DNA of 64,000 nt. It comes from Nonomuraea thailandensis. Lineage in GTDB: Bacteria; Actinomycetota; Actinomycetes; Streptosporangiales; Streptosporangiaceae. The DNA lies in the NCBI RefSeq assembly GCF_024172165.1, contig NZ_JAMZEB010000002.1:5787501-5851500 (forward strand), written 5' to 3'. The translations under genes and the position numbers were made by a program. Within the stretch, counting starts at the first letter, position 1; the number at the start of each line of letters is the position of its first letter. The notes below the pieces were generated by a model. That model was not told the DNA's origin. It ran no database searches and worked only from the letters and a program-made list of their open reading frames with translations. This document shows, in pieces, positions 55,901 to 63,257 of the stretch.

Positions 55901-57626
55901 GCGGGATCAGCCTGGGGATCTGCGTGGTGTCGGGGTTGCGCCGGGTGCCGTCCTCCAGCTTGTCGTACGTGCGGTTCAGCCCCCACATGCCGTTGGCGAA
56001 GTGCGGATACAGGTGGCAGTGGAAGATGATGTCGCCGAAGGTCGCCGGCTTGTCGTCGTGGGCGCTGCCCGCGCCGCCCTCCATGATCAGCGAGTAGTGG
56101 GAGCCGGGGCTGACCGCCTGCACGTCGAGCGCGTTGGTGACCGCGATGTGGTGCGTGGCCTTGCTGATCTCGTCGAGGCCGCCCTCGTCCTGCGGGTCGA
56201 ACGGCCAGCGGTTGACGTGCTGGTGGAACGTGTGCGTCTCGAACTCGGCCGGATGGATCAGCCGGAACTGCGTCGGCTCGCCCCGGTAGCTGGGGAAGAC
56301 CAGGTCGCCGCCGCCCGGATCGCCGAACGGCCAGGACGACAGGCTCGTCTCCTCGCCGATGCACTCGGCGGCGTTGAAGCCCTGCGCGGCCCGGGTGGCT
56401 GCGGGACAGCCGACCTCCTCCCGGTTGAACCCCGGCTCGGCCCGGTAGTTGAACGCGAACCACTCCAGCTTGACGGGCACCTCGCCCTGGACGAGCGCGT
56501 CGGCGTCGCCGCCCGACAGGTCCGGCAGCGTGCCGGCCTTCAGCTTGGCCAGCTCCGCCGCGGTCGGCTCGACGCAGCTCCCGCTCTCCTCGCCGCCCTC
56601 GCCTTCGTCGCCGCGGCACAGCCGCGTCAGGATGCCCGGCTGCGCCTCCACCTCGTCGTGCATGAACACGACCTGCTCGCGGAAGTCCTTGCCGTTCGGG
56701 TTCCGGATGACGGCGCGGGTGCCGGACTTGATCGGCTGGCCGGTCGAGGAGTCGACCCAGGTGGCGCCCGGCGGCTCCACCATGATCGCGCCGAAGGCGC
56801 CGAAGGCGTGCGAGCCGATGAAGTTGCCGGCGCCGGTCTGGTGGGAGCTCAGGTCGGCGCCGTCCTTGAACTGGAACTCCCCCTCCACGCCGGCGAACAG
56901 CCGGTAGGACACCGACGCGCCCGGCGCGGCCGTGGAGGGCGCGTTGTTGCCGACGGCCGTGCCGTCCGAGGTGGTCACGTCGTAGGTCAGCCCGTCGAAG
57001 TGCATCGAGGCGTGCGGCGCCTCGGAGGTGTCGAACTGCACCTTGCGCGCCGACTTGGACGGGGCGAACTGGCGCTTGGCCGTGGTGACCGCGCCCGGGG
57101 TGGCGACGAGGGTCTCGCCCGGCAGCGTGAAGACCGACTCGCCGGGGTCGAACTCCAGGTCGGGGGCGGGCTCGTGCAGCCTGTTGGTGAAGGTGACCGC
57201 CACGCAGTCGCCCTTGTTGACCCGCAGGGTGAGCGGCTCGACGAGGTCGCGCTGGGCGAACGGGTCGGCGGCCTTCTTGAACGTGGACCGTACGACGGCG
57301 ACGTTCTCGTCCAGGACGTACATGCGCCCTTCGGGGACGACGTCACCGAAGCGGTTGAGAAAGAGCGGGATGTTGATCAGCGACACGCCGAACGTCCTGA
57401 CCGGGGCGCTCGTCGTGCAGGGATCGGCGGCGGCGGGAGCCCGCTCGGCCAGCGCCGTGCTGAAGCTCCACATCCCTCCGCCCATCGCGACCAGCCACGC
57501 CGTGGCCACCGCTCCCAGGAGCAGACGCGGCCCGAGGCCGCGGCGTCCGATCCTGACGAGCACCACGGCGAGGGCGATTCCCGCCAGGCCGACCGTGGAC
57601 AGGTCGGCCACCGCATGGGTGTGCAC
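52956..57626 (-). CDS. Giant membrane-anchored multicopper oxidase-like protein
   Basis: About 1556 aa. Two N-terminal hydrophobic helices (~11-27, 34-55) precede a long extracytoplasmic region of repeated cupredoxin domains. Copper-ligand motifs include HTFHQHVNRWPF (~467), FHCHLYPHFANGMWG (~535), IHQHMVQFDV (~750), SFHDHFFPNVHQDNGLFGG (~802), GHGHHGLFGG (~1278) and ALHGHTW (~1433). Size and repeated architecture recall Mn(II)-oxidising multicopper oxidases (MnxG/McoA group) rather than ~500-aa laccases. The frame is open further upstream, but the GTG at 57626 has AAAGGAG 6 bp before it. It is co-transcribed with the FixH-like gene. Substrate not proven. Confidence 0.8.
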   Translation of the reverse strand: MHTHAVADLSTVGLAGIALAVVLVRIGRRGLGPRLLLGAVATAWLVAMGGGMWSFSTALAERAPAAADPCTTSAPVRTFGVSLINIPLFLNRFGDVVPEGRMYVLDENVAVVRSTFKKAADPFAQRDLVEPLTLRVNKGDCVAVTFTNRLHEPAPDLEFDPGESVFTLPGETLVATPGAVTTAKRQFAPSKSARKVQFDTSEAPHASMHFDGLTYDVTTSDGTAVGNNAPSTAAPGASVSYRLFAGVEGEFQFKDGADLSSHQTGAGNFIGSHAFGAFGAIMVEPPGATWVDSSTGQPIKSGTRAVIRNPNGKDFREQVVFMHDEVEAQPGILTRLCRGDEGEGGEESGSCVEPTAAELAKLKAGTLPDLSGGDADALVQGEVPVKLEWFAFNYRAEPGFNREEVGCPAATRAAQGFNAAECIGEETSLSSWPFGDPGGGDLVFPSYRGEPTQFRLIHPAEFETHTFHQHVNRWPFDPQDEGGLDEISKATHHIAVTNALDVQAVSPGSHYSLIMEGGAGSAHDDKPATFGDIIFHCHLYPHFANGMWGLNRTYDKLEDGTRRNPDTTQIPRLIPLADHPAPPAPTADEPGFPHFIPGKFGFKGPKAPLSVAERKTGAVFPPTAAEIRAADDRGQVPGGFFQDPCPAARSDGKPIPVKTFFVSAIQIRQGYTGGALQWNNPQSRIYVGGTTSAERDAKVAAIRNGEKPEPFSPLLNVGDCVVYHLRNDLPADFGGTVFDRRQITNEVGIHQHMVQFDVLSSDGAANGWNYDQGADAAAPDKEYTYRDFVHADTATNSFHDHFFPNVHQDNGLFGGATIHPPGCTFHDSESGAQVSIGTIVDVRCVPTTDYHGNPTDGESYRNFSLFIEDHVPMFKPADASDPNDDRFVTPEGVPIFPAKFPSSADDQGVMGINYRLEPFERRRAFDPAGMFRAESLPNTPIPRAFEGDKVKWRLFQLSQEESHGFNLDRFRWRQEPNDPQSPLVQAQHIGMLEYFEMRLDMGYELPSPMDPFFVRSYLYNYGGADDWFLGTWGILEVRGCNGAQSYTGRLQLLPGSDPPPCANPGPAARDEKAARLPVVGENNPCPQASDGTITAPVKRYTVVAFNHDITYNKAGDHDPHGAMYALEEDVAAIKAGTRKPEPLVIRANAGDCVEVTLKNQLDPAKMQPHCFEGTEPGQLGFRDPSQGGFTLPGCLDQPPRNEHNVPGFKPMPVSAKVGLRPAMVDYHVQGAGSDVGWNSPDTLVGVGQSRLLRWYAPEEDGATGLGVLQDYADPLGHGHHGLFGGLVIEPKGSTYKDPRTGADLRSGVDAVIVDPNGKDFREHVILMNSDLSLFRKDTNGNVADDQPVPDNFDLSLTPGRQADDPEDQGEFAVNYNNEPWSHRYAVNQDLAKIFSSTVHGDPATPLFRAYPRDPVRLRVAQVVGDPRSTGFALHGHTWRRSPDDPQSQIAAFQGQFNPGVAYNIHLDPAVTGGAGGPAGTPGDYLYRSGTLARHLTGGQWGIFRVLGAKQPDLIELPDHPFGTAPARAASNGAAGASGTAGASGTAAVNGMRSRAE

Positions 57627-57912
57627 CACGCGCTCCTTTCGCTGAGGGTGCGGGGGACTGGGGCGTGAGGGCCACCCCGCCAGTACCGCGCGCGGCGGGA
57701 GCGCGATCAACGACGCGGGCGCAACCTGACCCCCGCGGTCCACAAGTCGGCCCGGCCGCGCGAACGCGGTGACCGGGCAGGTCCACCTCCGCGACCCGGA
57801 TCGGCCACGAGCGCGGCCCGGGGGCGGGAAAATGTCCTCCGGCCGTGTCGATCCGCCCCGCAGCCGTTCGACGCGTCGGTGAGACGGCAGGAATCCCTCG
57901 AAGGAGACACCG

Positions 57913-58353
57913 ATGAAGTTCATGATCGTGGGCAAGGCGAGCGCCGAGACCGAGGCCGGGGCGCTGCCCAGTCAGGAGCTGGTCGACGACATGCACGCCT
58001 ACAACGAGTCGCTGACCAAGGCCGGGGTGCTGCTGGCGGGCGAAGGGCTCTACCCCAGCTCGTACGGCGCCCAGATCGCCTACAGCGGCGGCAGGGCGAG
58101 CGTGATCGACGGGCCTTTCACCGAGGCCAAGGAGCTGATCGCCGGGTTCTGGCTGATCCAGGTCAAGTCGCGCGAGGAGGCCATCGAGTGGGCTCTGCGG
58201 GTGCCGGTGCCGCCGGGGGCCGAGGGCGTCGGGCTGGACGTGTGGCGGGTGTTCGACGCCGCCGACGTCCCGGACGACTCGCTGCCGCCGCAGGAGCGCG
58301 CCCGCGAGGAGGCCCTGCGCGAGCGCCTCGGCGTGGAGGACCCCGACGCCTGA
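57913..58353 (+). CDS. YciI/DGPF-domain protein
   Basis: A 146-aa small alpha/beta-barrel protein starting MKFMIVGKASAETEAG, with the signature DGPF at 66-69 (VIDGPFTEAKELIAGFWLIQ). Function within the family is uncertain. It lies 106 bp upstream of an ECF sigma factor on the same strand, the regular genomic partner of that sigma group. The ATG has AAGGAGA upstream. A short run of GAGTGCCTGAC repeats follows the gene. Confidence 0.88.
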   Translation: MKFMIVGKASAETEAGALPSQELVDDMHAYNESLTKAGVLLAGEGLYPSSYGAQIAYSGGRASVIDGPFTEAKELIAGFWLIQVKSREEAIEWALRVPVPPGAEGVGLDVWRVFDAADVPDDSLPPQERAREEALRERLGVEDPDA

Positions 58354-58459
58354 ACTGAGTGCCTGACACCGGGCGCCTGACCTGAGTGCCTGACCAGCCC
58401 GCGGCCCGTCCGGGTCCGGCCGGGTTGCGGGGCGCGCGCCCGGCTGGTCTCATGGCCCG

Positions 58460-59704
58460 GTGACGGCTTCAGACACCCACCGTGCCATCGAGGCGGTATG
58501 GCGGATCGAGGCGGCCCGGCTGATCGCCGGGCTCGCCGGGCTCGTGCGCGACGTCGGCCTGGCCGAGGAGCTGGCGCAGGACGCGCTGGTCGCCGCCCTG
58601 GAGCAGTGGCCGGAGTCGGGCGTGCCGCGCAACCCCGGCGCGTGGCTGATGACGGTCTCCAAGCGCCGCGCCATCGACCTCATCCGCAGGAACGAACGCC
58701 TCCAGCGCAACCTCGTCGAGCTCGGCCACCGCCTCGACCTGGAGGAGGAGCTGCCCGAGGTCGACGAGATCGAGGACGACCTGCTGCGGCTGGTGTTCAC
58801 CGCCTGCCACCCCGCGCTGTCGGTGGAGGCCAGGGTGGCGCTGACGCTGCGCGTGCTCGGCGGCCTGACCACCGACGAGATCGCGCGGGCGTTCCTGGTC
58901 CCGGAGTCCACGGTGGCCCAGCGCATCGTGCGGGCCAAGCGCACGCTGGCCGACACTCGGGTGCCGTTCGAGGTGCCGCAGGGCGCGGAGCTGGCCGGGC
59001 GCCTGTCGTCGGTGCTGGAGGTCATCTACCTGATCTTCAACGAGGGTTACTCCGCCACGGCCGGCGACGACTGGATGCGCCCGGGCCTGTGCGAGGACGC
59101 GCTGCGCCTGGGGCGGGTGCTGGCCGGTCTGATGCCCAAGGAGCCCGAGGTGCACGGCCTGGTCGCGCTCATGGAGATCCAGGCGTCCCGCTCGGCCGCC
59201 CGGGTCGGCCCCGCGGGCGAGCCGATCCTGCTGCTGGAGCAGAACCGGGCCCGCTGGGACCGGCTGCTCATCGGCCGCGGCCTGGCGGCGCTCGGCCACG
59301 CCGAGGAGCTGTCGGGCACGCCGGGGCCGTACACGCTGCAGGCCGCCATCGCCGCCTGCCACGCCCGCGCCCTCACCCCGCAGGAGACCGACTGGGTGCG
59401 GATCGCCGAGCTGTACGAGGCGCTGGCCAGGATGTCCCGCTCGCCCGTCGTGGAGCTCAACCGGGCGGTGGCCCTGTCGATGGCCTACGGCCCGGCGGCG
59501 GGGCTGGAGCTGCTCGACCAGATCGTGGCCGAGCCGTCGCTCAGGGACTACCACCTGCTGCCCAGCGTACGAGGGGATCTGCTGTTCAGGCTGGGCCGGG
59601 CGGAGGAGGCGCGGGCGGAGTTCGAGCGGGCGGCGGGGATGACGCGCAACGCCCGCGAGCGCGCCCTGCTGGAGGAGCGCGCCGCCGCCTGCGGGCGCGG
59701 CTGA
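58460..59704 (+). CDS. ECF sigma factor with C-terminal extension (ECF42-like)
   Basis: 414 aa. Residues 1-175 carry sigma-70 regions 2 and 4: AEELAQDALVAALEQWPESG, RNPGAWLMTVSKRRAIDLIR, and the region-4 HTH LTTDEIARAFLVPESTVAQRI. The remaining ~230 residues are helical and TPR-like (EVIYLIFNEGYSATAGDDW, then PLL-rich repeats), the extension typical of ECF42 proteins, which replaces an anti-sigma factor in regulation. The GTG start is the first suitable codon. Its neighbour is a YciI/DGPF gene, as usual for ECF42; the family assignment is from memory. Confidence 0.9.
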   Translation: MTASDTHRAIEAVWRIEAARLIAGLAGLVRDVGLAEELAQDALVAALEQWPESGVPRNPGAWLMTVSKRRAIDLIRRNERLQRNLVELGHRLDLEEELPEVDEIEDDLLRLVFTACHPALSVEARVALTLRVLGGLTTDEIARAFLVPESTVAQRIVRAKRTLADTRVPFEVPQGAELAGRLSSVLEVIYLIFNEGYSATAGDDWMRPGLCEDALRLGRVLAGLMPKEPEVHGLVALMEIQASRSAARVGPAGEPILLLEQNRARWDRLLIGRGLAALGHAEELSGTPGPYTLQAAIAACHARALTPQETDWVRIAELYEALARMSRSPVVELNRAVALSMAYGPAAGLELLDQIVAEPSLRDYHLLPSVRGDLLFRLGRAEEARAEFERAAGMTRNARERALLEERAAACGRG

Positions 59705-59860
59705 GCCTCGCGGCTCTCGGGCGCGGCGGGAAGGTTCACGCGCCTACGGTACGGCCGTCCGCGCGCCGCCGCGACCGGTGACTGGGCCTCGTGACCGGGG
59801 GAAAGGGCCGGCGGTGCGGGTGACATGCCCTTGATGTGACACGAAAAGTGCCTCTTGAGG

Positions 59861-60004
59861 TGGGAGCGCTCCCAATCGGCTCTTTGGGGTGTTTATCCCA
59901 CTAAAGCCAGTTTCAACAGTCCAAACTGCACCATTGGTAACGGTTACGTTTCGCGGGATTGACGTCCTCACCCGCTGAGTGCACCCTTTGTGGGAGCGCT
60001 CCCA
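59861..60004 (+). promoter_or_regulatory. ceb operon control region: two CebR boxes, promoter, extra dyad
   Basis: The 370-bp gap before cebE contains two perfect copies of TGGGAGCGCTCCCA (59861-59874 and 59991-60004), the palindrome bound by CebR in Streptomyces. Between them lie another dyad, GTAACGGTTAC (59937-59947), and a promoter candidate with -35 TTGACG (59959-59964) and a weak -10 CACCCT (59982-59987). The second box would cover the transcript start. The remainder of the gap (59705-59860) shows nothing recognisable. Confidence 0.85.
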
Positions 60005-60074
60005 AAGACTCCCACCGCGGCGGAGCGCGTGCCGCGGTGCACTCCCCCAACATTCACCCGAGAAGGGGTCCACC

Positions 60075-61415
60075 ATGATGATCAGCAAGCGTCGCGGCGG
60101 TATCGCCGCGGCTTCGGCCCTGGCCGCGGTGGCGCTTACCGTCGCGTCCTGTGGTTCCGGCGGCACCACCACGGAGTCCAGCGCTCCCGCCTCGTCGGGG
60201 GCGGCTCAGCCGGTCACGATCCGGGTCCAGACGTTCGGCGGCGGCGAGAACTTCGGCTACAAGAACGCCATCGCCAAGTGGAACGCCGAGCACAAGGACA
60301 TCCAGATCAAGCACGAGAACCTCACCGACCAGTTCGAGCAGCAGTACTGGCCGCAGATGATCCAGTGGCTGACCTCCGGCTCCGGTGCGGGCGACGTGGT
60401 CGGCATCGACGAGGGCGGCATGGGCCTGGCCAAGGCGCGCTCCGAGTGGTGGGCCGACCTGAAGGAGTACGGCCTGGAGTCCCGCAAGGCCGACTTCCCC
60501 GCGTGGAAGTGGGAGAACGGCGTCGCCGCCGACGGCAAGCTGTTCGGCCTGGGCACCGACATCGGCGGCATGAGCATCTGCTACCGCAAGGACCTGTTCG
60601 AGAAGGCCGGTCTGCCGTCGAACCGTGACGAGGTCAGCGCCCTGTGGCCGACCTGGGACGAGTTCATGAACGTCGGCAAGAAGTTCCAGGGCAAGGTCAA
60701 GGACACCAAGTGGGCTGACGGCACCAACACGCTGTACCAGGTCGTCCTCTACCAGGAGGCGGCCAAGAACGGCAACGTCAGCTACTTCGACACGAGCAAC
60801 AACCTCATCGTCGACAAGAACCCGGCGGTGAAGACGGCCTTCGACTTCGCCCAGAAGATGACCCAGCAGGGCCTGACCGCCAAGCTGCGCAACTTCACCG
60901 ACGAGTGGGCGACGGGCACCCAGAAGGGCTCGTTCGCCACGCTCGGCTGCCCCTCCTGGATGCTCGGCGTGGTCAGCGGCAACGCCGGCGACGACGCCAA
61001 GGGCCAGTGGGACGTGGCCTCGGTGCCCGGTGGCGGCGGCAACTGGGGCGGCTCCTGGCTGGCCGTGCCGAAGCAGACCAAGCACCCGAAGGAAGCGGCC
61101 ATGGTGGCCGACTACCTGACGCAGGCGCAGACGCAGGCGACCGTCTTCACGGACTTCGGCAACATGCCGAGCAACACGAAGGCGCAGCAGGACACCGCCG
61201 TCCAGGGCGCGAAGAACGAGTTCTTCAACGACGCCCCCATCGGTGAGATCTTCGCCAAGTCCGCGGCGAGCCTCCAGCCGGTCTTCCTCGGCGTGAAGCA
61301 CGCCCAGGTCAAGAACGCCATCGAGTCGGTCATCCAGGGCATGGACGACGGCTCCGTCTCTCACGACAAGGCCTGGCAGCAGCTGGTCGACGACGCGGTG
61401 AAGGCCGCGGGCTGA
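60075..61415 (+). CDS. cebE: Cellobiose/cello-oligosaccharide-binding lipoprotein CebE
   Basis: A 446-aa extracellular solute-binding protein. The lipoprotein signal ends TVASC with lipidated C26, then a Ser/Thr/Ala tether. The mature part (ITIRVQTFGGGENFGYKNAI-like start, then WADLKEYGLESRKADFPAWK and GTDIGGMSICYRKDLFEKAG) is a type-1 sugar binder. GAAGGGG precedes the ATG by ~8 bp. The twin CebR boxes upstream and cebF, cebG and a GH1 beta-glucosidase downstream identify it as CebE. Confidence 0.92.
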   Translation: MMISKRRGGIAAASALAAVALTVASCGSGGTTTESSAPASSGAAQPVTIRVQTFGGGENFGYKNAIAKWNAEHKDIQIKHENLTDQFEQQYWPQMIQWLTSGSGAGDVVGIDEGGMGLAKARSEWWADLKEYGLESRKADFPAWKWENGVAADGKLFGLGTDIGGMSICYRKDLFEKAGLPSNRDEVSALWPTWDEFMNVGKKFQGKVKDTKWADGTNTLYQVVLYQEAAKNGNVSYFDTSNNLIVDKNPAVKTAFDFAQKMTQQGLTAKLRNFTDEWATGTQKGSFATLGCPSWMLGVVSGNAGDDAKGQWDVASVPGGGGNWGGSWLAVPKQTKHPKEAAMVADYLTQAQTQATVFTDFGNMPSNTKAQQDTAVQGAKNEFFNDAPIGEIFAKSAASLQPVFLGVKHAQVKNAIESVIQGMDDGSVSHDKAWQQLVDDAVKAAG

Positions 61416-61473
61416 TCCTCCCCGCCCGGCCCGCCAGCCGCGGGCCGGGCATGTTGCCGCCGAAAGGTCTGTT

Positions 61474-62430
61474 ATGAGCCTCGACACCCTTCCGCGGGCG
61501 TCACGGAACACCCATCGCCGTGAACGCCCGCCCGGCCGCCGCTGGCGTTCCCGACTGGACGTCAAGGCGATGCCGTACGCCCTGGTGTCTCCCTACTTCA
61601 TCCTGTTCGCCGCCTTCGGGCTCTTCCCGTTGGCCTTCACGCTCTACTACTCGCTCTACGACTACGACCTGACCGGGACCACGGAGTGGGCCGGGCTGGG
61701 CAACTACACCGCGCTCCTGGGTGACGACGACTTCTGGCGCGCCACGGTGAACACGGTGGCCATGTTCCTCATCGCCACCGTCCCCCAGATGTTCCTGGCC
61801 CTGTTCCTGGCCAACGCGCTCAACAAGCACATGAAGTTCCGCCTGCCGATCCGGATGAGCGTGCTGCTTCCGCTCGTCACGTCGGTGGTCGCGGTCGCGG
61901 TGGTGTTCACGCAGCTGTTCGCCCGCGACTGGGGTCTGGTCAACTACCTGCTGGGCCTGTTCGGGGTCGACAACACGAACTGGCGGGCCGAGCGCGTCCC
62001 GTCGTGGATCGCGATCGCCACCATGGTCGACTGGCGCTGGACCGGCTACAACGCGATCATCTTCCTGGCCGGCATGCAGACGATCCCGAAGGACCTGTAC
62101 GAGGCGGCCTCGATCGACGGCGCCTCGCGCCGCCGGCAGTTCTGGCAGATCACGCTGCCGATGCTGCGCCCGACCATGATCTTCGTGGTGCTCAACTCCA
62201 CGATCGGCGGCCTGACGCTGTTCTCGGAGCCGATGACGTTCTACAACGGCAACCCCGACGGCGGCTCCCAGGGCCAGTTCCAGACGGTGGCCATGTTCGT
62301 CTACAAGGAGGCCTTCCGGGAGTTCGACTACGGCTACGCCTCCGCGGCCGCCTGGCTGCTGTTCCTGCTGATCCTCATCGGAGCAGCCATCAACTTCCTG
62401 TTCGTGCGCAGGATCGGGGGCACGCGATGA
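61474..62430 (+). CDS. cebF: Cellobiose ABC importer permease CebF
   Basis: 318 aa, six membrane helices after a basic 30-residue N-terminus. The EAA loop is EAASIDGASRRRQFWQITLP. Unlike MalF in this window it has no large outer loop. It lies 58 bp after cebE and overlaps cebG by 4 bp (ATGA). With CebG it forms the membrane channel; the ATPase must come from elsewhere, probably the MsiK-like protein. Confidence 0.92.
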   Translation: MSLDTLPRASRNTHRRERPPGRRWRSRLDVKAMPYALVSPYFILFAAFGLFPLAFTLYYSLYDYDLTGTTEWAGLGNYTALLGDDDFWRATVNTVAMFLIATVPQMFLALFLANALNKHMKFRLPIRMSVLLPLVTSVVAVAVVFTQLFARDWGLVNYLLGLFGVDNTNWRAERVPSWIAIATMVDWRWTGYNAIIFLAGMQTIPKDLYEAASIDGASRRRQFWQITLPMLRPTMIFVVLNSTIGGLTLFSEPMTFYNGNPDGGSQGQFQTVAMFVYKEAFREFDYGYASAAAWLLFLLILIGAAINFLFVRRIGGTR

Positions 62431-63257
62431 CCGTCTGGAAACCGACCGTCCTCACCAGGGTTCTGCTGGGGCTGGCCATCTTCGTCTCGGCGTTCCCGCT
62501 GTACTGGATGCTGGTCATCGCCTCGCGGACGAACGCGGACGCGGTGGCCTCGCCGCCGAAGTTCCTGCCGGGCGGGAACCTGGGCGACAACATCGTGCGG
62601 GTCCTCACCCACCCGGAGGCGCAGTTCCTGCTGGGCCTGACGAACTCGTTCATCGTGGCGACCGTCGTCACCGTCTCCGTCATCCTCATCTCGACGCTGG
62701 CCGGCTTCGCCTTCGCCAACCTGAACTTCAAGGGCCGCAACGCGCTGCTGCTGCTCGTGCTGCTGACGATGGCGGTCCCGCTGCAGCAGATGGGCGTGGT
62801 GCCGCTCTACCGGCTCATGGTGAGCCTGGAGTGGACCAACACTCTCAAGGCGGTCATCCTGCCGTACCTGCTCAACGGGTTCGGCGTGTTCCTCATGACG
62901 CAGTACACCCGGCAGTCGGTGCCGATGGAGCTGGTCGAGGCCGCCCGGGTGGACGGCGCCGCCACGCTGCGGATCTGGTGGAACGTCGTGCTGCCGGCCG
63001 TCCGGCCCGGCATGGCGGTGCTCGGCATCAACACGTTCATGCTCATGTGGAACGACTACATGTGGCCGCTGATCGTGCTCAACCAGGACAACCCGACCGT
63101 CCAGATCGCGATCAACGGGCTCAACGCGAGATTCTCCACGGAATACTCGCTGATCTTCGCGGGCACGGCGCTGTCCATCATCCCGCTCGTGCTGGTTTTC
63201 GTCCTCTTCGGCCGTCAGATCGTCGGCGGACTCATGGAAGGTGCGGTCAAGGCGTGA
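62427..63257 (+). CDS. cebG: Cellobiose ABC importer permease CebG
   Basis: 276 aa, six membrane helices, EAA loop EAARVDGAATLRIWWNVVLP and the GGLMEGAVKA tail typical of this permease class. The ATG at 62427 overlaps the cebF stop (ATGA), and its own stop overlaps the bglC start (GTGA), so the operon is translated as a coupled unit. Confidence 0.92.
   Translation: MTVWKPTVLTRVLLGLAIFVSAFPLYWMLVIASRTNADAVASPPKFLPGGNLGDNIVRVLTHPEAQFLLGLTNSFIVATVVTVSVILISTLAGFAFANLNFKGRNALLLLVLLTMAVPLQQMGVVPLYRLMVSLEWTNTLKAVILPYLLNGFGVFLMTQYTRQSVPMELVEAARVDGAATLRIWWNVVLPAVRPGMAVLGINTFMLMWNDYMWPLIVLNQDNPTVQIAINGLNARFSTEYSLIFAGTALSIIPLVLVFVLFGRQIVGGLMEGAVKA

Noticed and set aside
52956..57935. A longer multicopper oxidase starting near 57935
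   Set aside because: The extra ~100 residues are Arg/Pro-rich, overlap the divergent YciI start, and precede the good AAAGGAG-GTG start at 57626.
58347..58400. Repeat of GAGTGCCTGAC after the YciI gene
   Set aside because: Only two to three imperfect copies, too short to distinguish from chance in GC-rich sequence.
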